Positions 44,736-53,731 of a DNA stretch of 64,000 nucleotides are shown piece by piece. Origin of the DNA: Cellulomonas shaoxiangyii (lineage in GTDB: Bacteria > Actinomycetota > Actinomycetes > Actinomycetales > Cellulomonadaceae). Both the position numbers and the translations under genes were made by a program. Position 1 is the stretch's first letter, and each line of letters starts with the position of its first letter. The notes below the pieces were generated by a model, which saw only the letters and a program-made list of their open reading frames with translations, was not told the origin of the DNA and ran no database searches. The stretch is taken from NCBI RefSeq assembly GCF_004798685.1, contig NZ_CP039291.1:2480001-2544000 (forward strand), in the 5' to 3' direction.

Positions 44736-45752
44736 ATGCGCACAGCACGGCGCACCCGCACCACCGCGCTCGCCGCGCTCGCCGTCGCGACCCTCGCCGT
44801 CGCCGGCTGCGGCGCTCCGGGCTCGGGCGGCGGCGAGGCCGAGCCGTCCGCCACGAGCACCTCCGGTCTCGCCGCCTGCGATCCCGTCGCCGGCGAGAGC
44901 CTGGTCGTTCTCGAGGACGACCTGGGCCTGCAGAACGCGGACAACGTCATCCCGGTCGTCAACGCCGAGGTCGCGCAGCAGAACCCCGCCGTCGTCGAGC
45001 TGCTCGACAGCGTGTCCGCCGCGCTCGACACGGACACGCTAATCCAGCTCAACAAGGCCGTCGACATCGACCGGCGCACCTCGAGCGAGGTGGCGCGGGA
45101 GTTCGTCGAGGAGGAGGGTCTCGCGGCGTCCGAGCAGACCGGCACGGGCACCGCCCTGACCGTCGGTGCCGCGAACTTCTCGGAGAGCCTCACCCTCGCC
45201 GAGATCTACGCCGAGGTGCTGCGCAGCGCCGGCTTCGACGCCCAGGCGCAGAGCATCGGCTCGCGGGAGACGTACCTCCCGGCCCTGCAGGACGGCACGC
45301 TGGCCGTGGTGCCCGAGTACGCCGCCACGCTCACGACCTACCTCAGCTCGCAGGTGAACGGCCCCGACGCCGAGTCCGGGGCGTCGGCCGACGTCGACGA
45401 GACCGTCGCGGCCCTGACGCCGCTCGCGGAGCAGAGCGGGCTCGTGGTCGGGCAGGCCTCGGCCGCCCAGGACCAGAACGCGTTCGCCGTCACCGCCGAG
45501 TTCGCGCAGGAGCACGACGTGCAGACGCTGTCCGAGCTGGCCGAGGCCTGCGGCGGCCTCGTGCTCGCCGGCCCCCCGGAGTGCCCGGAGCGCCCGTTCT
45601 GCCAGCCCGGCCTCGAGGAGACGTACGGCCTGGAGATCGGGGACTTCCAGTCCTACGAGCTCTCGCTGATCGGCCCGGCCGTGCGGCAGGGCGAGGCGGC
45701 GATCGGCCTGGTCCTGTCCTCCGACGGCTCGCTGGCGAGCACCGAGGACTGA
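44736..45752 (+). CDS. OpuC-type osmoprotectant-binding lipoprotein, apparently circularly permuted
   Basis: 338 residues. Signal peptide with lipobox VAGC (Cys about 25), so a lipid-anchored periplasm-side binding protein. The segment LVVLEDDLGLQ...DNVIPVVNAEV...LNKAVDIDRRTSSEVAREF, which is the C-terminal block of ordinary OpuCC/ProX-like proteins, stands directly after the signal region (about 45-130). The usual N-lobe start TVGAANFSESLTLAEIYAEVL follows (about 140), and the chain ends at the GLVLSSDGSLASTED strand that normally leads into VVLEDD. ATG start with AGGAG at 44725-44729. Betaine, choline or carnitine are candidate ligands. Confidence 0.88.
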   Translation: MRTARRTRTTALAALAVATLAVAGCGAPGSGGGEAEPSATSTSGLAACDPVAGESLVVLEDDLGLQNADNVIPVVNAEVAQQNPAVVELLDSVSAALDTDTLIQLNKAVDIDRRTSSEVAREFVEEEGLAASEQTGTGTALTVGAANFSESLTLAEIYAEVLRSAGFDAQAQSIGSRETYLPALQDGTLAVVPEYAATLTTYLSSQVNGPDAESGASADVDETVAALTPLAEQSGLVVGQASAAQDQNAFAVTAEFAQEHDVQTLSELAEACGGLVLAGPPECPERPFCQPGLEETYGLEIGDFQSYELSLIGPAVRQGEAAIGLVLSSDGSLASTED

Positions 45753-45762
45753 CGACCGACGA

Positions 45763-45800
45763 CCGCGGGTGGGCGCGTCGCACGACGCGCCCACCCGCGG
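45763..45800. terminator. 17-bp stem hairpin after the OpuC operon
   Basis: CCGCGGGTGGGCGCGTC pairs perfectly with 45784-45800 around a 4-base loop. Shared by the convergent flavoprotein gene; no T tract. Confidence 0.72.
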
Positions 45801-45836
45801 CGTGCGTGTCCCCGCATCCGTCCCCGGGCCGGCGGC

Positions 45837-47342
45837 TCAGCGCCCGTCGGCCTCGAGCAGTCGCAGCCACACCTCGCTGAGCGTGGGGTACGACGGCACG
45901 GCGTGCCACAACCGGTGCAGCGGGACCTCGCCCACCACCGCCACGGTCGCCGCGTGCAGCATGTCCGCCACGTCGGGCCCCACGAACGTCGCACCCACCA
46001 GCACGTCGCGCGCACGGTCGACGACGACCTGGACGCGGCCCTCGTAGTGCTCCCCGGTCACGCTCGCACCCGCCACGCCGCCCAGGTCGTAGCCGACCAC
46101 GCCGACGTCGAGGCCCGCCCTTCGCGCCTCCTCCTCCGTGGGCCCCACCCAGGCCACCTGCGGCCGCGTGAAGACGACCTGCGGCACGGCGGCGGCGTCG
46201 GCGGTCGCGCGGTACCGGCTCCACGGCCCGGCGCCGGCCTCACCCTCGCGCGAGAGCCCGCGCGGCACCTGCGGGCCGTCCACGCCGCCGCCGGGGCGCG
46301 GGTCGAAGCGGGCGGCCAGCACGTCGCCGACGACGCGCGCGTCGTACTTGCCCTGGTGGGTGGTCCCGGTCCGCCCCGTGACGTCGCCGACGGCGAACAG
46401 CCACCCGCCCTCGACGCCCTGGACCTGCAGGGCGTCGTCGACCTCGAGAGCGCCGCCGGGCGTGAGGCCGACGGTCTCCAGGCCGAGGTCCTCGGTGGCG
46501 GGCCGCCGGCCCGTGGCGACGAGCACCTCGTCGGCCACGAGCTGCTCCGTCCCGGCGGAGGCGTCGCGCGGCTCGTGCTCGACGGTGAGGTGCACGCCCG
46601 CGTCGTCACGCGACGCCGCGACGACCGACGCGCGCAGCGCGACCCGCACCCCGCGGTCCACCAGCGCCCGGGCCAGGGCCTCCCCCGCGAACGGCTCGGC
46701 CCGGGGCAGCAGCCGGTCGCCCCGCACGAGCAGCGTCACCTCGCTGCCGAGGTCCGCGAACGCGGTGGCCATCTCGACGCCCACGACGCCGCCGCCGACG
46801 ACGGCGAGGCGCGGCGGCACCGTGTGCGCGCTGGTCGCCTCGCGGCTCGTCCAGGGCCGCACGTCGGCGAGCCCGCCCGCACGCGGGACGGCGGCGACGG
46901 ACCCGGTCGCCACGACGACGGCGTGCCGGGCGAGGACGCGCGTGTCGGTGTCCTCGTGCGTCAGGACGAGCTCCCGCGCGCCCGTGAGGCGGGCATGGCC
47001 GCGCAGCAGCGTCAGGCCCGCTCCCTCGACCCACCGGACCTGGCCGGCGTCGTCCCAGTGGGACGTCACCTCGTCACGCCGCGCGAGGACCGCCGCGACG
47101 TCGACGCCACCGGTCACGGCCGCGGCCGCGCCCGGGACGTCGCGGGCGGCGGCGAGCGCGTCGCCGGCCCGCAGCAGCGCCTTGGACGGCATGCACGCCC
47201 AGTAGGAGCACTCCCCACCGACCAGCTGCGACTCCACGAGCGCCACGGACAGCCCCGTGCGGGACGCGCGGTCGGCCGCGTTCTCGCCGACCGCGCCGGC
47301 ACCGAGCACCACGACGTCGAACTCCTGCACCTCGTTGCTCAC
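45837..47342 (-). CDS. FAD-dependent pyridine nucleotide-disulfide oxidoreductase (lipoamide dehydrogenase/mercuric reductase-like)
   Basis: 501-residue class I flavoprotein disulfide reductase. FAD site VVVLGAGAVGENAADRA, redox disulfide GGECSYWACMPSK (Cys-x4-Cys), NAD(P) site AVVGGGVVGVEMA, second FAD motif LFAVGDVTGR, and the dimer domain with HAVPSYPTLSEVW, where the catalytic His/Glu of lipoamide dehydrogenases (HAHPTLSE) is modified to HAVPSYPTLSE. It is therefore probably not a canonical dihydrolipoamide dehydrogenase; the disulfide substrate is unknown. GTG start with GAGGAGG upstream. Confidence 0.88.
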   Translation of the reverse strand: MSNEVQEFDVVVLGAGAVGENAADRASRTGLSVALVESQLVGGECSYWACMPSKALLRAGDALAAARDVPGAAAAVTGGVDVAAVLARRDEVTSHWDDAGQVRWVEGAGLTLLRGHARLTGARELVLTHEDTDTRVLARHAVVVATGSVAAVPRAGGLADVRPWTSREATSAHTVPPRLAVVGGGVVGVEMATAFADLGSEVTLLVRGDRLLPRAEPFAGEALARALVDRGVRVALRASVVAASRDDAGVHLTVEHEPRDASAGTEQLVADEVLVATGRRPATEDLGLETVGLTPGGALEVDDALQVQGVEGGWLFAVGDVTGRTGTTHQGKYDARVVGDVLAARFDPRPGGGVDGPQVPRGLSREGEAGAGPWSRYRATADAAAVPQVVFTRPQVAWVGPTEEEARRAGLDVGVVGYDLGGVAGASVTGEHYEGRVQVVVDRARDVLVGATFVGPDVADMLHAATVAVVGEVPLHRLWHAVPSYPTLSEVWLRLLEADGR

Positions 47343-47519
47343 GTTGCCTCCTCGCCGCGGGCGGCCGGTCCGCCGTCCCCGACAGCGTCGCAGCGCGCGC
47401 CCGGGAGCACCACGGTCACCGAGCGCCGAGCTGCTGGTCGGCATGGGCGACGCTGCGGGGCGCCGCACCGCCGCCCCGCGGGTCCGCCGCTGCGGGAGGT
47501 GGGAAGCGGTCCGGGTACG

Positions 47520-47558
47520 ACGAAGCCCCGTCAGGTCGGTGACCTGACGGGGCTTCGT
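47520..47558. terminator. 18-bp stem hairpin downstream of tRNA-Lys
   Basis: ACGAAGCCCCGTCAGGTC pairs perfectly with its complement around a 3-base loop, the longest perfect hairpin noticed in the window. It ends 4 bases before the 3' end of the minus-strand tRNA-Lys. Confidence 0.8.
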
Positions 47559-47561
47559 GGC

Positions 47562-47637
<76 letters not shown>

Positions 47638-47754
47638 GCGGCTCGTAGAGATTACCAGGGCCGGGGCGCCGGTTGCGAACTCATGCCGCTCCCGGGGGCC
47701 CGCTGTGACGACGCTCACCTGCGACACCGCTGCCGGCGGGCCCGATCGCGCTCG

Positions 47755-48213
47755 TCACGGTGCCGGCGGCCTCGGCACGTCACCGGGTGCGGCGGCGCCG
47801 TCCTGCCACCACGCGTCCTCGGGCAGCCCCTCCGCTGCGAGCAGGTCGGCGGACGTGTCGCCGGTGGGCGTGAGCAGGTCGACGAGCAGCGCCAGGGGGA
47901 CGTGCTCGGCGAGCAGCTCCTGCGCGTGCTGCATCGCGTCGACGCCCCGCAGGCTCACGGCCTGCTCGAGCACCTGCACCGACGGCGGCGCCGCCGCCTC
48001 GTCCGCCGTGGGGACGGGCGACCCGGGGACGGTGGCGGCTGCCATCGCCGGGTCCGCCGGGTCCGTCGTGCCACCGTCCGCGGTCATCCGCTGCTCGTCC
48101 ACCGAGTCTCCTCGTCCAGGGTCGTCCTGCGCCGCCCGTCGTGCGCCGCGCCCATCATCCGTCGCCGCCGGGGCCGCTGTGCCGTGCGCGGGGGTCTCCC
48201 GGTCCGACGTCAC
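47755..48213 (-). CDS. Hypothetical protein coupled to a GroES-like gene
   Basis: 152 residues, mostly low-complexity Ala/Asp/Thr/Pro. The only ordered-looking part is the middle-to-C-terminal VQVLEQAVSLRGVDAMQHAQELLAEHVPLALLVDLLTP, which could form helices, then a short acidic and Trp-containing segment. The GTG start overlaps the stop of the GroES-like gene (GTGA). No family recognised. Confidence 0.6.
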   Translation of the reverse strand: MTSDRETPAHGTAAPAATDDGRGARRAAQDDPGRGDSVDEQRMTADGGTTDPADPAMAAATVPGSPVPTADEAAAPPSVQVLEQAVSLRGVDAMQHAQELLAEHVPLALLVDLLTPTGDTSADLLAAEGLPEDAWWQDGAAAPGDVPRPPAP

Positions 48214-48551
48214 AGGTACAGGCCGGTTCCCTCACCGGTCCCGCGCGGCTCCGCGACGCCGTGCACGTCCTTCTCGCGCAGCAGCAGGTACGTGCTGCCC
48301 GCGAGCTCGACCTCCGCGCGGTCGTCGGGGTCGAACAGCACGCGGTCGCCGACCTCGACCTGCCGGACCTGCTGGCCGACCGCGACGACGTCGGCCCAGG
48401 CGAGCCGCTTGCCCATCGCCGCGGTGGCGGGGATGACGATGCCGGCGGTCGACCGACGCTCGGCCGGGTCGCCCTCGAGGGCGACGAGCAGGCGGTCGTT
48501 CAGCATGCGGATGGGCAGGTCGCCGGTGCTGCCCGGGGTCGGTGCGCTCAC
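48210..48551 (-). CDS. GroES-like co-chaperonin domain protein
   Basis: 113 residues with the Cpn10 fold: IRMLNDRLLVALEG, RRSTAGIVIPATA (mobile-loop region, shorter than in GroES), VVAVGQQVRQVEVGDRVLFDP and YLLLREKDVHGVAE. No GroEL gene is adjacent. It may be a second, divergent co-chaperonin. GTG start 7 bases after TAGCGT, consistent with leaderless expression. Confidence 0.82.
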   Translation of the reverse strand: MSAPTPGSTGDLPIRMLNDRLLVALEGDPAERRSTAGIVIPATAAMGKRLAWADVVAVGQQVRQVEVGDRVLFDPDDRAEVELAGSTYLLLREKDVHGVAEPRGTGEGTGLYL

Positions 48552-48558
48552 ACCGCCG

Positions 48559-48564
48559 ACGCTA
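48559..48564 (-). promoter_or_regulatory. -10 hexamer TAGCGT, GroES-like gene
   Basis: TAGCGT on the minus strand lies 7 bases before the GTG at 48551. The plus-strand bcp gene starts nearby with its own TAGGGT at about 48575-48580 and a normal leader. Confidence 0.55.
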
Positions 48565-48619
48565 CCCGCGCACGTAGGGTGGTCGCCGTCCCGTCCACCG
48601 CTCACGCACAGGAGCGCCC

Positions 48620-49087
48620 GTGCCCCGCCTCGCCGTCGGCGACACCGCCCCCGACTTCACGCTGCCCACCGCGGACGGCGGCACCGTCACGCTCTCCGCC
48701 CTCCGGGGGCAGCGCGTCGTCGTGTACTTCTACCCGGCGGCGGCCACGCCGGGCTGCACCACGCAGGCCTGCGACTTCCGCGACTCGCTCGCGTCGCTGC
48801 AGGGCGCGGGCTACGCCGTCGTCGGCGTCTCCCCGGACGAGGTCCCGAAGCTCGCCGCGTTCGCCGAGGCCGAGCACCTGACGTTCCCGCTCGCGTCGGA
48901 CCCGTCGCACGCCGTGCTCGAGGCGTGGGGCGCCTGGGGCGAGAAGCAGAACTACGGCCGCACGGTCACGGGCGTGATCCGGTCGACGGTCGTCGTCGAC
49001 GCCGAGGGCGTCGTGACGCTCGCGCAGTACAACGTGCGCGCGACCGGCCACGTCGCCAAGCTGCGGCGCGACCTCGGCCTGGACTGA
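48620..49087 (+). CDS. bcp: Thiol peroxidase, peroxiredoxin of the BCP/PrxQ type
   Basis: 155-residue peroxiredoxin that reduces hydroperoxides using thioredoxin. Peroxidatic Cys46 in TPGCTTQAC and resolving Cys51, spacing typical of PrxQ alpha. GTG start with AGGAG 7 bases upstream, so this gene has a leader with a ribosome site, unlike many neighbours. A thioredoxin gene lies 300 bases further on the opposite strand. Confidence 0.94.
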   Translation: MPRLAVGDTAPDFTLPTADGGTVTLSALRGQRVVVYFYPAAATPGCTTQACDFRDSLASLQGAGYAVVGVSPDEVPKLAAFAEAEHLTFPLASDPSHAVLEAWGAWGEKQNYGRTVTGVIRSTVVVDAEGVVTLAQYNVRATGHVAKLRRDLGLD

Positions 49088-49178
49088 CGGGACGGGCCCG
49101 GGCCTCGTCGGCCGGTCCCCGTCGGCCGGTCCCGGCACCCGCGGCGGGCGCACCCGCGTGTGCCAGACTCGACCGGCC

Positions 49179-49261
49179 GCGGGAGTGGTGAAACGGCAGC
49201 CACGCCAGGTTTAGGTCCTGGTGCCCGAGAGGGCGTGCGGGTTCGACTCCCGTCTCCCGCA
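49179..49261 (+). tRNA. tRNA-Leu (anticodon TAG)
   Basis: 83-base class II tRNA: acceptor GCGGGAG paired with CTCCCGC, anticodon loop TTTAGGT, long variable arm GTGCCCGAGAGGGCGT, T-loop GTTCGACTC. CCA not encoded. Confidence 0.95.
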
Positions 49262-49295
49262 CGACGGGCTCCCGGAGCCGCGGGCCGGACGTGCG

Positions 49296-49330
49296 CGAGG
49301 GGCGTCCGCCGGTACGGCGGACGCCCCTCG
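49296..49330. terminator. 15-bp stem hairpin between tRNA-Leu and trxA
   Basis: CGAGGGGCGTCCGCC pairs with 49316-49330, 5-base loop, no T tract, between convergent genes. Confidence 0.7.
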
Positions 49331-49387
49331 GACGTCGTGCGGTGCGACCGTGCGGTCGCGGCGGCCGGGACGTGCCCGGCGCCCGGG

Positions 49388-49765
49388 TCAGGCGTCGGCG
49401 GTCGCGCCCTGGCGGCCGGCGATCTGGGCACGGACCTCGTCCATGTCCAGGTCCCGCACCGCGGTGACGACCTGCTCCAGGGCGGGCGCGGGCAGCGCAC
49501 CGGCCTGGTTGAAGACGAGGATGCCGTCGCGGAACGCCATGAGCGTCGGGATCGACGTGATCTGCAGCTCGGCGGCCAGCTGCTGCTCGGCCTCGGTGTC
49601 GACCTTCGCGTGCACGATCTCCGGGTGCTGCTCGGACGACGCCTCGAACACCGGGCCGAACTGGCGGCACGGGCCGCACCAGGACGCCCAGAAGTCGACC
49701 AGCACGATCTCGTTGTCCTTGATGGTGTCCGCGATCGTGTCGACGGTCAGCGCTGTCGTAGCCAT
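49388..49765 (-). CDS. trxA: Thioredoxin
   Basis: 125-residue thioredoxin with WCGPC (Cys30, Cys33), buried-Asp strand VLVDFWASW and cis-Pro73 in SIPTL. The chain is about 15 residues longer than classical TrxA, with a C-terminal Asp/Gln/Ala-rich tail. ATG start with GGAGGA upstream. Probable reductant for the nearby Bcp. Confidence 0.94.
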   Translation of the reverse strand: MATTALTVDTIADTIKDNEIVLVDFWASWCGPCRQFGPVFEASSEQHPEIVHAKVDTEAEQQLAAELQITSIPTLMAFRDGILVFNQAGALPAPALEQVVTAVRDLDMDEVRAQIAGRQGATADA

Positions 49766-49889
49766 GTGTCTCTCCTCCTGGCGGTTGCGTGCGGTACAGC
49801 GCCCCGGGACTGCGGGGTATTCCCCGGCCCCGCGGCCCGAGGTGGTCGACGTCCCGCGCGCCGCTCGCGCGGACACGGCCCGGCACGGG

Positions 49890-49895
49890 TAGAAC
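49890..49895 (+). promoter_or_regulatory. Possible -10 hexamer TAGAAC, Nudix-like gene
   Basis: TAGAAC ends 6 bases before the GTG at 49902. The last base departs from the TANNNT pattern, so support is weaker. Confidence 0.4.
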
Positions 49896-49901
49896 TGCAC
49901 G

Positions 49902-50456
49902 GTGACCGCGTCCGCCGAGTACCCCCGCGAGCCCGACCGCCCCGCCGGATGGCTGAGCCCCGAGCAGATCGCCACCGTCCGCAGCCAGGTGCCCGTCCTC
50001 TACGTGGACGCCGTGCCCGTCCGGGTCGACGACTCGGGCGACGTGGTCGCCGTCGGCCTGCTGCTGCGCGTGACGCCCGAGGGGGTCATGTCGCGGGCGC
50101 TCGTCTCCGGGCGGGTCATGCACCACGAGCGGGTGCGGGACGCGCTGCTGCGCCACATCGAGAAGGACCTCGGCCCGATGGCGCTGCCCCAGGTGCCGGC
50201 GTCGCCCCAGCCGTTCACCGTCGCCGAGTACTTCCCGACCCCCGGCGTGACGCCCTACCACGACCCCCGCCAGCACGCGGTCTCGCTCGCCTACGTGGTG
50301 CCCGTCACCGGCGACTGCCGCCCCCAGCAGGACGCGCTCGACCTCGCGTGGCTGACCCCCGAGGAGGCGTGCACCGAGGCCGTCCAGGTCGAGATGAACG
50401 GCGGCCAGGGCCTCCTGCTGCGTCAGGCGATGGCCTGGGTCGGTCGCCTGCCGTGA
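49902..50456 (+). CDS. Nudix-fold family protein (DUF4916-like) with degenerate Nudix box
   Basis: 184 residues. The expected box G-x5-E-x7-REUxEExGU appears as GRVMHHERVRDALLRHIEKDLG: the spacing and first Glu are kept, but RE is RH and the metal-binding EE is KD. Hydrolase activity of the normal kind is therefore doubtful. Strands before and after (VVAVGLLLRV, AVSLAYVVPV, ALDLAWLTPEEA) follow the Nudix fold. The family is known in actinobacteria as NUDIX hydrolase family proteins with unknown substrate. Confidence 0.8.
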   Translation: MTASAEYPREPDRPAGWLSPEQIATVRSQVPVLYVDAVPVRVDDSGDVVAVGLLLRVTPEGVMSRALVSGRVMHHERVRDALLRHIEKDLGPMALPQVPASPQPFTVAEYFPTPGVTPYHDPRQHAVSLAYVVPVTGDCRPQQDALDLAWLTPEEACTEAVQVEMNGGQGLLLRQAMAWVGRLP

Positions 50457-50533
50457 CCGGCGACGCGCCGGCTGCACCCGGCGCACCCGGGCGCGGGCAG
50501 GTCGGCTGAGCCACCGCGCCCGCGGCCGCCGCG

Positions 50534-52207
50534 TCAGCCGAGCTCGAGCTGCGGCCAGTCGGCCAGGTCCGCGCGCAGCGCACGGTCGTGGGTCGCGACG
50601 ACCACCGCGGCCGACGTCGCCCGCAGCGCCGCCGTCAGCTCGTCCACGAGACCGACCGACAGGTGGTTGGTCGGCTCGTCGAGGACCAGCACGTGCGGGG
50701 CGGCGAGCAGCGCGCACGCGAGGTCGAACCGGCGTCGCTGACCGAGCGAGAGCTCCCGAAGCGGTCGCTCGAGGTCCTCCTCGGTGAGCAGGCCGAGCGC
50801 CGCGACCGGCACGAGGCGGTCCGGGTCGAGCACGCCCGCGTCCAGCAGCCGCAGCGCGTGGCGCGCGTAGGCGTCGAACGCCGTGAGCGGCGCCTCACCG
50901 GCCACGGGCGGCGCGATGTGCTCCGCGGGGCCCTCCTGCGACAGCACGCCGAGCCGCACGTGCGGCCCGACCGCCCGGGTGCCCCGGTCGAGGGCGACCG
51001 CGCCGACGAGCGCCGCGAGCAGCGTCGACTTGCCCGAGCCGTTCGGCCCCGTGACCAGCAGACGCCCGGCGGGCGGCACCTCGACGCGACGGCCGGGCAG
51101 GTCGAGCCGACCGGCGACGCGTGGTGCCCGCAGGTCGAGGAGCGGGCCGCCGGGCCAGTCGGGCGGCACCGACGGCAGGTCGGGGAACGTCAGCGTCGGC
51201 GGCGGCACCGGGACCTCGACGGCGTCCCGCTCGAGCTGCTGCACGAGGCGGTCGGCGGCCTTGACGTGCGTGCGTGCCCGCGTGCCGCGACGGTGCTTCT
51301 GCGAGCCCTTCGGCGGGCGCCACTCGTCGGACAGGCCCTCGTAGGACGCGTCGAGGCGTGCGGCGAGCACCGCCGCGCGCTTGCGCTCCGCGCGGTAGCG
51401 GGCACGCCACCGCCGCAGCATCTGGTCGCGCGCGAACCGGTAGTCGGCGTAGCGCGCGGCGCCGTACAGCACGGGCCGCCCGTCCATCGAGGGGTCCATG
51501 TCGAGGATCCCCGTCATGACGTCGTCGAGCAGGCGGCGGTCGTGCGTGACGATGACGAGCCCGCCCTGCCAGCCGCGCAGCCGCTCGGTGAGGTGCTCGA
51601 TGCCCGCGACGTCCAGGTGGTTGGTCGGCTCGTCGAGGAGCAGCAGGTCGGTGCGCTCCGCGATGCGGCACGCCAGCCGCACGCGGTAGCGCTCGCCGAC
51701 GCTCAGCGCGTCGAGCGGGCGGTCCCGGTCGCGCGGCGCGCCGAACCGCGCGAGCGCCTCGTCGACCCGGCGGTCGACGTCCCACGCGGCCAGGTGCTCG
51801 TACCGGGCGATCGCGGCGGACAGCCAGGTGACGTCGCCGCCGTCGTGGTCGAACGCGTCGATCGCGGCCTGCAGCCCGTCGGCGGCCGTGCGGGCCGCCG
51901 TGAGGGTCGCGTCCACCAGGGAGCCGATCGTCTCGCCCGGTCGCACGTCGAGCTCCTGCTCGACCACCGCGAGCGACCCGTGCCGGCGCACGCGTCCCTG
52001 CTGCGGGACGAGCCGACCCGCCAGCACCGCCAGCAGCGTCGACTTGCCCGCGCCGTTCTCGCCGACGAGCCCGATGCGGTCGCCGGCGGAGACGCTCAGG
52101 TCGAGGGCGTCGAGCACCGGCCGGCCCGGGTAGCCGAACGTGACGCCCTCGGCGACGAGCTGCACGTCGCCCGGGCGTCCCGACGGGTCCGGGACGGGTG
52201 CGGTCAT
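50534..52207 (-). CDS. ABC-F ATPase of the antibiotic-resistance (ARE) type
   Basis: 557-residue double-ATPase without membrane segments. Walker [10 protein letters not shown] and GPNGSGKST; signatures [11 protein letters not shown] and [11 protein letters not shown]; Walker [13 protein letters not shown] and [12 protein letters not shown]. The divergent LSVGE and the 80-residue Arg/Lys-rich linker ([22 protein letters not shown] ... [12 protein letters not shown]) resemble ribosome-protection ABC-F proteins such as the macrolide/lincosamide group. No drug specificity can be read from sequence. ATG overlaps the rdgB stop (ATGA). Confidence 0.87.
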   Translation of the reverse strand: MTAPVPDPSGRPGDVQLVAEGVTFGYPGRPVLDALDLSVSAGDRIGLVGENGAGKSTLLAVLAGRLVPQQGRVRRHGSLAVVEQELDVRPGETIGSLVDATLTAARTAADGLQAAIDAFDHDGGDVTWLSAAIARYEHLAAWDVDRRVDEALARFGAPRDRDRPLDALSVGERYRVRLACRIAERTDLLLLDEPTNHLDVAGIEHLTERLRGWQGGLVIVTHDRRLLDDVMTGILDMDPSMDGRPVLYGAARYADYRFARDQMLRRWRARYRAERKRAAVLAARLDASYEGLSDEWRPPKGSQKHRRGTRARTHVKAADRLVQQLERDAVEVPVPPPTLTFPDLPSVPPDWPGGPLLDLRAPRVAGRLDLPGRRVEVPPAGRLLVTGPNGSGKSTLLAALVGAVALDRGTRAVGPHVRLGVLSQEGPAEHIAPPVAGEAPLTAFDAYARHALRLLDAGVLDPDRLVPVAALGLLTEEDLERPLRELSLGQRRRFDLACALLAAPHVLVLDEPTNHLSVGLVDELTAALRATSAAVVVATHDRALRADLADWPQLELG

Positions 52208-52857
52208 CGGCGCGGTGCTCCTCCGTGCGGGGGTCCGCCGAGCGCGGCCACGACCGCCGGGACGAGCGCGCGGAACGCCCGGCCACGGTGGCTGATGGCG
52301 TTCTTCTCCGCGGGCGTCAGCTCGGCGCACGTGCGCGTGTCGCCGGCCGGGACCAGCACGGGGTCGTAGCCGAAGCCGCCCGCACCCAGCGGCGCGGTCG
52401 CGAGCGTGCCCTCGAGCGTGCCGACCTCGACGTGCTCCGTGCCGTCCGGCGTCACCAGCGCCGCGGCGCACACGAACCGCGCACCACGGTGCTCCGGGCG
52501 CACGTCGGCCAGCTGCGCGAGCAGGAGAGCCAGGTTGGCGGCGTCGTCGCCGTGCCGGCCGGACCAGCGGGCGGAGAAGATGCCGGGCGCGCCGCCGAGC
52601 ACGTCGACGGCGAGGCCCGAGTCGTCCGCGACCGCGGGCAGACCGGTGTACGCCGCGAGCGCGCGCGCCTTGATGAGCGCGTTCTCCGCGAACGTCACCC
52701 CGTCCTCGACCGGCTCCGGGGCGCCGACGTCGCGCGCGCCGAGGATCGCCGCCGGGTCGAGGCCCGGCAGCACCGGGGCGAGGATCGCGCGCAGCTCGCC
52801 GACCTTGTGCTGGTTGTGCGTCGCCAGGACGAGGCGCGCACCGGCGGGCACGCTCAC
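52204..52857 (-). CDS. rdgB: XTP/dITP pyrophosphatase (HAM1 family)
   Basis: 217-residue house-cleaning NTPase removing inosine and xanthosine triphosphates. Motifs: [44 protein letters not shown] and [13 protein letters not shown] start overlaps the rph stop (GTGA); the rph-rdgB order is conserved in actinobacteria. Confidence 0.95.
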   Translation of the reverse strand: MSVPAGARLVLATHNQHKVGELRAILAPVLPGLDPAAILGARDVGAPEPVEDGVTFAENALIKARALAAYTGLPAVADDSGLAVDVLGGAPGIFSARWSGRHGDDAANLALLLAQLADVRPEHRGARFVCAAALVTPDGTEHVEVGTLEGTLATAPLGAGGFGYDPVLVPAGDTRTCAELTPAEKNAISHRGRAFRALVPAVVAALGGPPHGGAPRR

Positions 52858-53669
52858 GCCGTCGCCGCCGCGTCCGCCGTCCCGTCCCCGGCCGACCGGG
52901 TCGCCGAGCCGTCGGACGGGTCCGCGGCCAGCGCGGCCACCTGCAGGCGCGTCAGCTCCGCGGTGCCCGCGAGTGCCAGGTCGAGCAGCGCGTCGAGCTC
53001 GGCGCGGTCGAACGGTGCGTGCTCGGCGGTCCCCTGCACCTCGACGAACGTGCCCGAGCCGGTGACGACGACGTTCATGTCGGTCTCCGCGCGCACGTCC
53101 TCCTCGTACGGGAGGTCCAGCACCGGCCGGCCACCGACCACGCCCACGCTCACGGCGGCCACCGAGTCCGTGAGGACCTGCCTGCCCGGCTTCACGAGCC
53201 GCTTGCCCTGCGCCCACGCGACGGCGTCCGCGAGCGCCACGTACGCGCCCGTGATCGCGGCCGTGCGGGTGCCGCCGTCCGCCTGCAGGACGTCGCAGTC
53301 GAGCACGATCGTGTTCTCGCCGAGCGCCGCGACGTCGATGACCGCGCGCAGCGACCGGCCGATCAGCCGCGAGATCTCGTGCGTCCGCCCGCCGACGCGC
53401 CCCTTGACCGACTCGCGGTCCGACCGGCTGCTCGTCGCGCGCGGCAGCATCGCGTACTCGGCCGTCACCCAGCCCTCGCCGGAGCCCTTGCGCCAGCGCG
53501 GCACACCCTCGGTGAAGGAGGCGACGCACAGCACCTTCGTGCCGCCGAACTCGACCAGCACGCTGCCCTCCCCCGCGTCGAGGAAGCGCCGCGTGATCGT
53601 CACGGGTCGCAGCTGGTCGGCGCGCCGTCCGTCGGCACGCACGAGGAGGTCAGAGGTCGAAGCACCCAT
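52854..53669 (-). CDS. rph: Ribonuclease PH
   Basis: 271-residue phosphorolytic 3'-5' exoribonuclease for tRNA end processing. Conserved RADGR at the start, [45 protein letters not shown] and [11 protein letters not shown]. The C-terminus has an Asp/Ala-rich extra tail. ATG 6 bases after TAGGGT, so the mRNA is probably leaderless. First gene of rph-rdgB-ABC-F. Confidence 0.95.
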   Translation of the reverse strand: MGASTSDLLVRADGRRADQLRPVTITRRFLDAGEGSVLVEFGGTKVLCVASFTEGVPRWRKGSGEGWVTAEYAMLPRATSSRSDRESVKGRVGGRTHEISRLIGRSLRAVIDVAALGENTIVLDCDVLQADGGTRTAAITGAYVALADAVAWAQGKRLVKPGRQVLTDSVAAVSVGVVGGRPVLDLPYEEDVRAETDMNVVVTGSGTFVEVQGTAEHAPFDRAELDALLDLALAGTAELTRLQVAALAADPSDGSATRSAGDGTADAAATA

Positions 53670-53675
53670 GCCACG

Positions 53676-53681
53676 ACCCTA
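53676..53681 (-). promoter_or_regulatory. -10 hexamer TAGGGT, rph
   Basis: TAGGGT on the minus strand lies 6 bases before the rph ATG at 53669; no ribosome site. Confidence 0.55.
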
Positions 53682-53731
53682 CGTGCCCGGACCCCACCGC
53701 CCGGAACCGGCCCGCCCCACCGTCGTCGCGC

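Noticed and set aside
45837..47342. Mercuric reductase and mer operon
   Set aside because: No MerR-type regulator, MerT/P or C-terminal vicinal cysteines; the general flavoprotein reductase call is safer.
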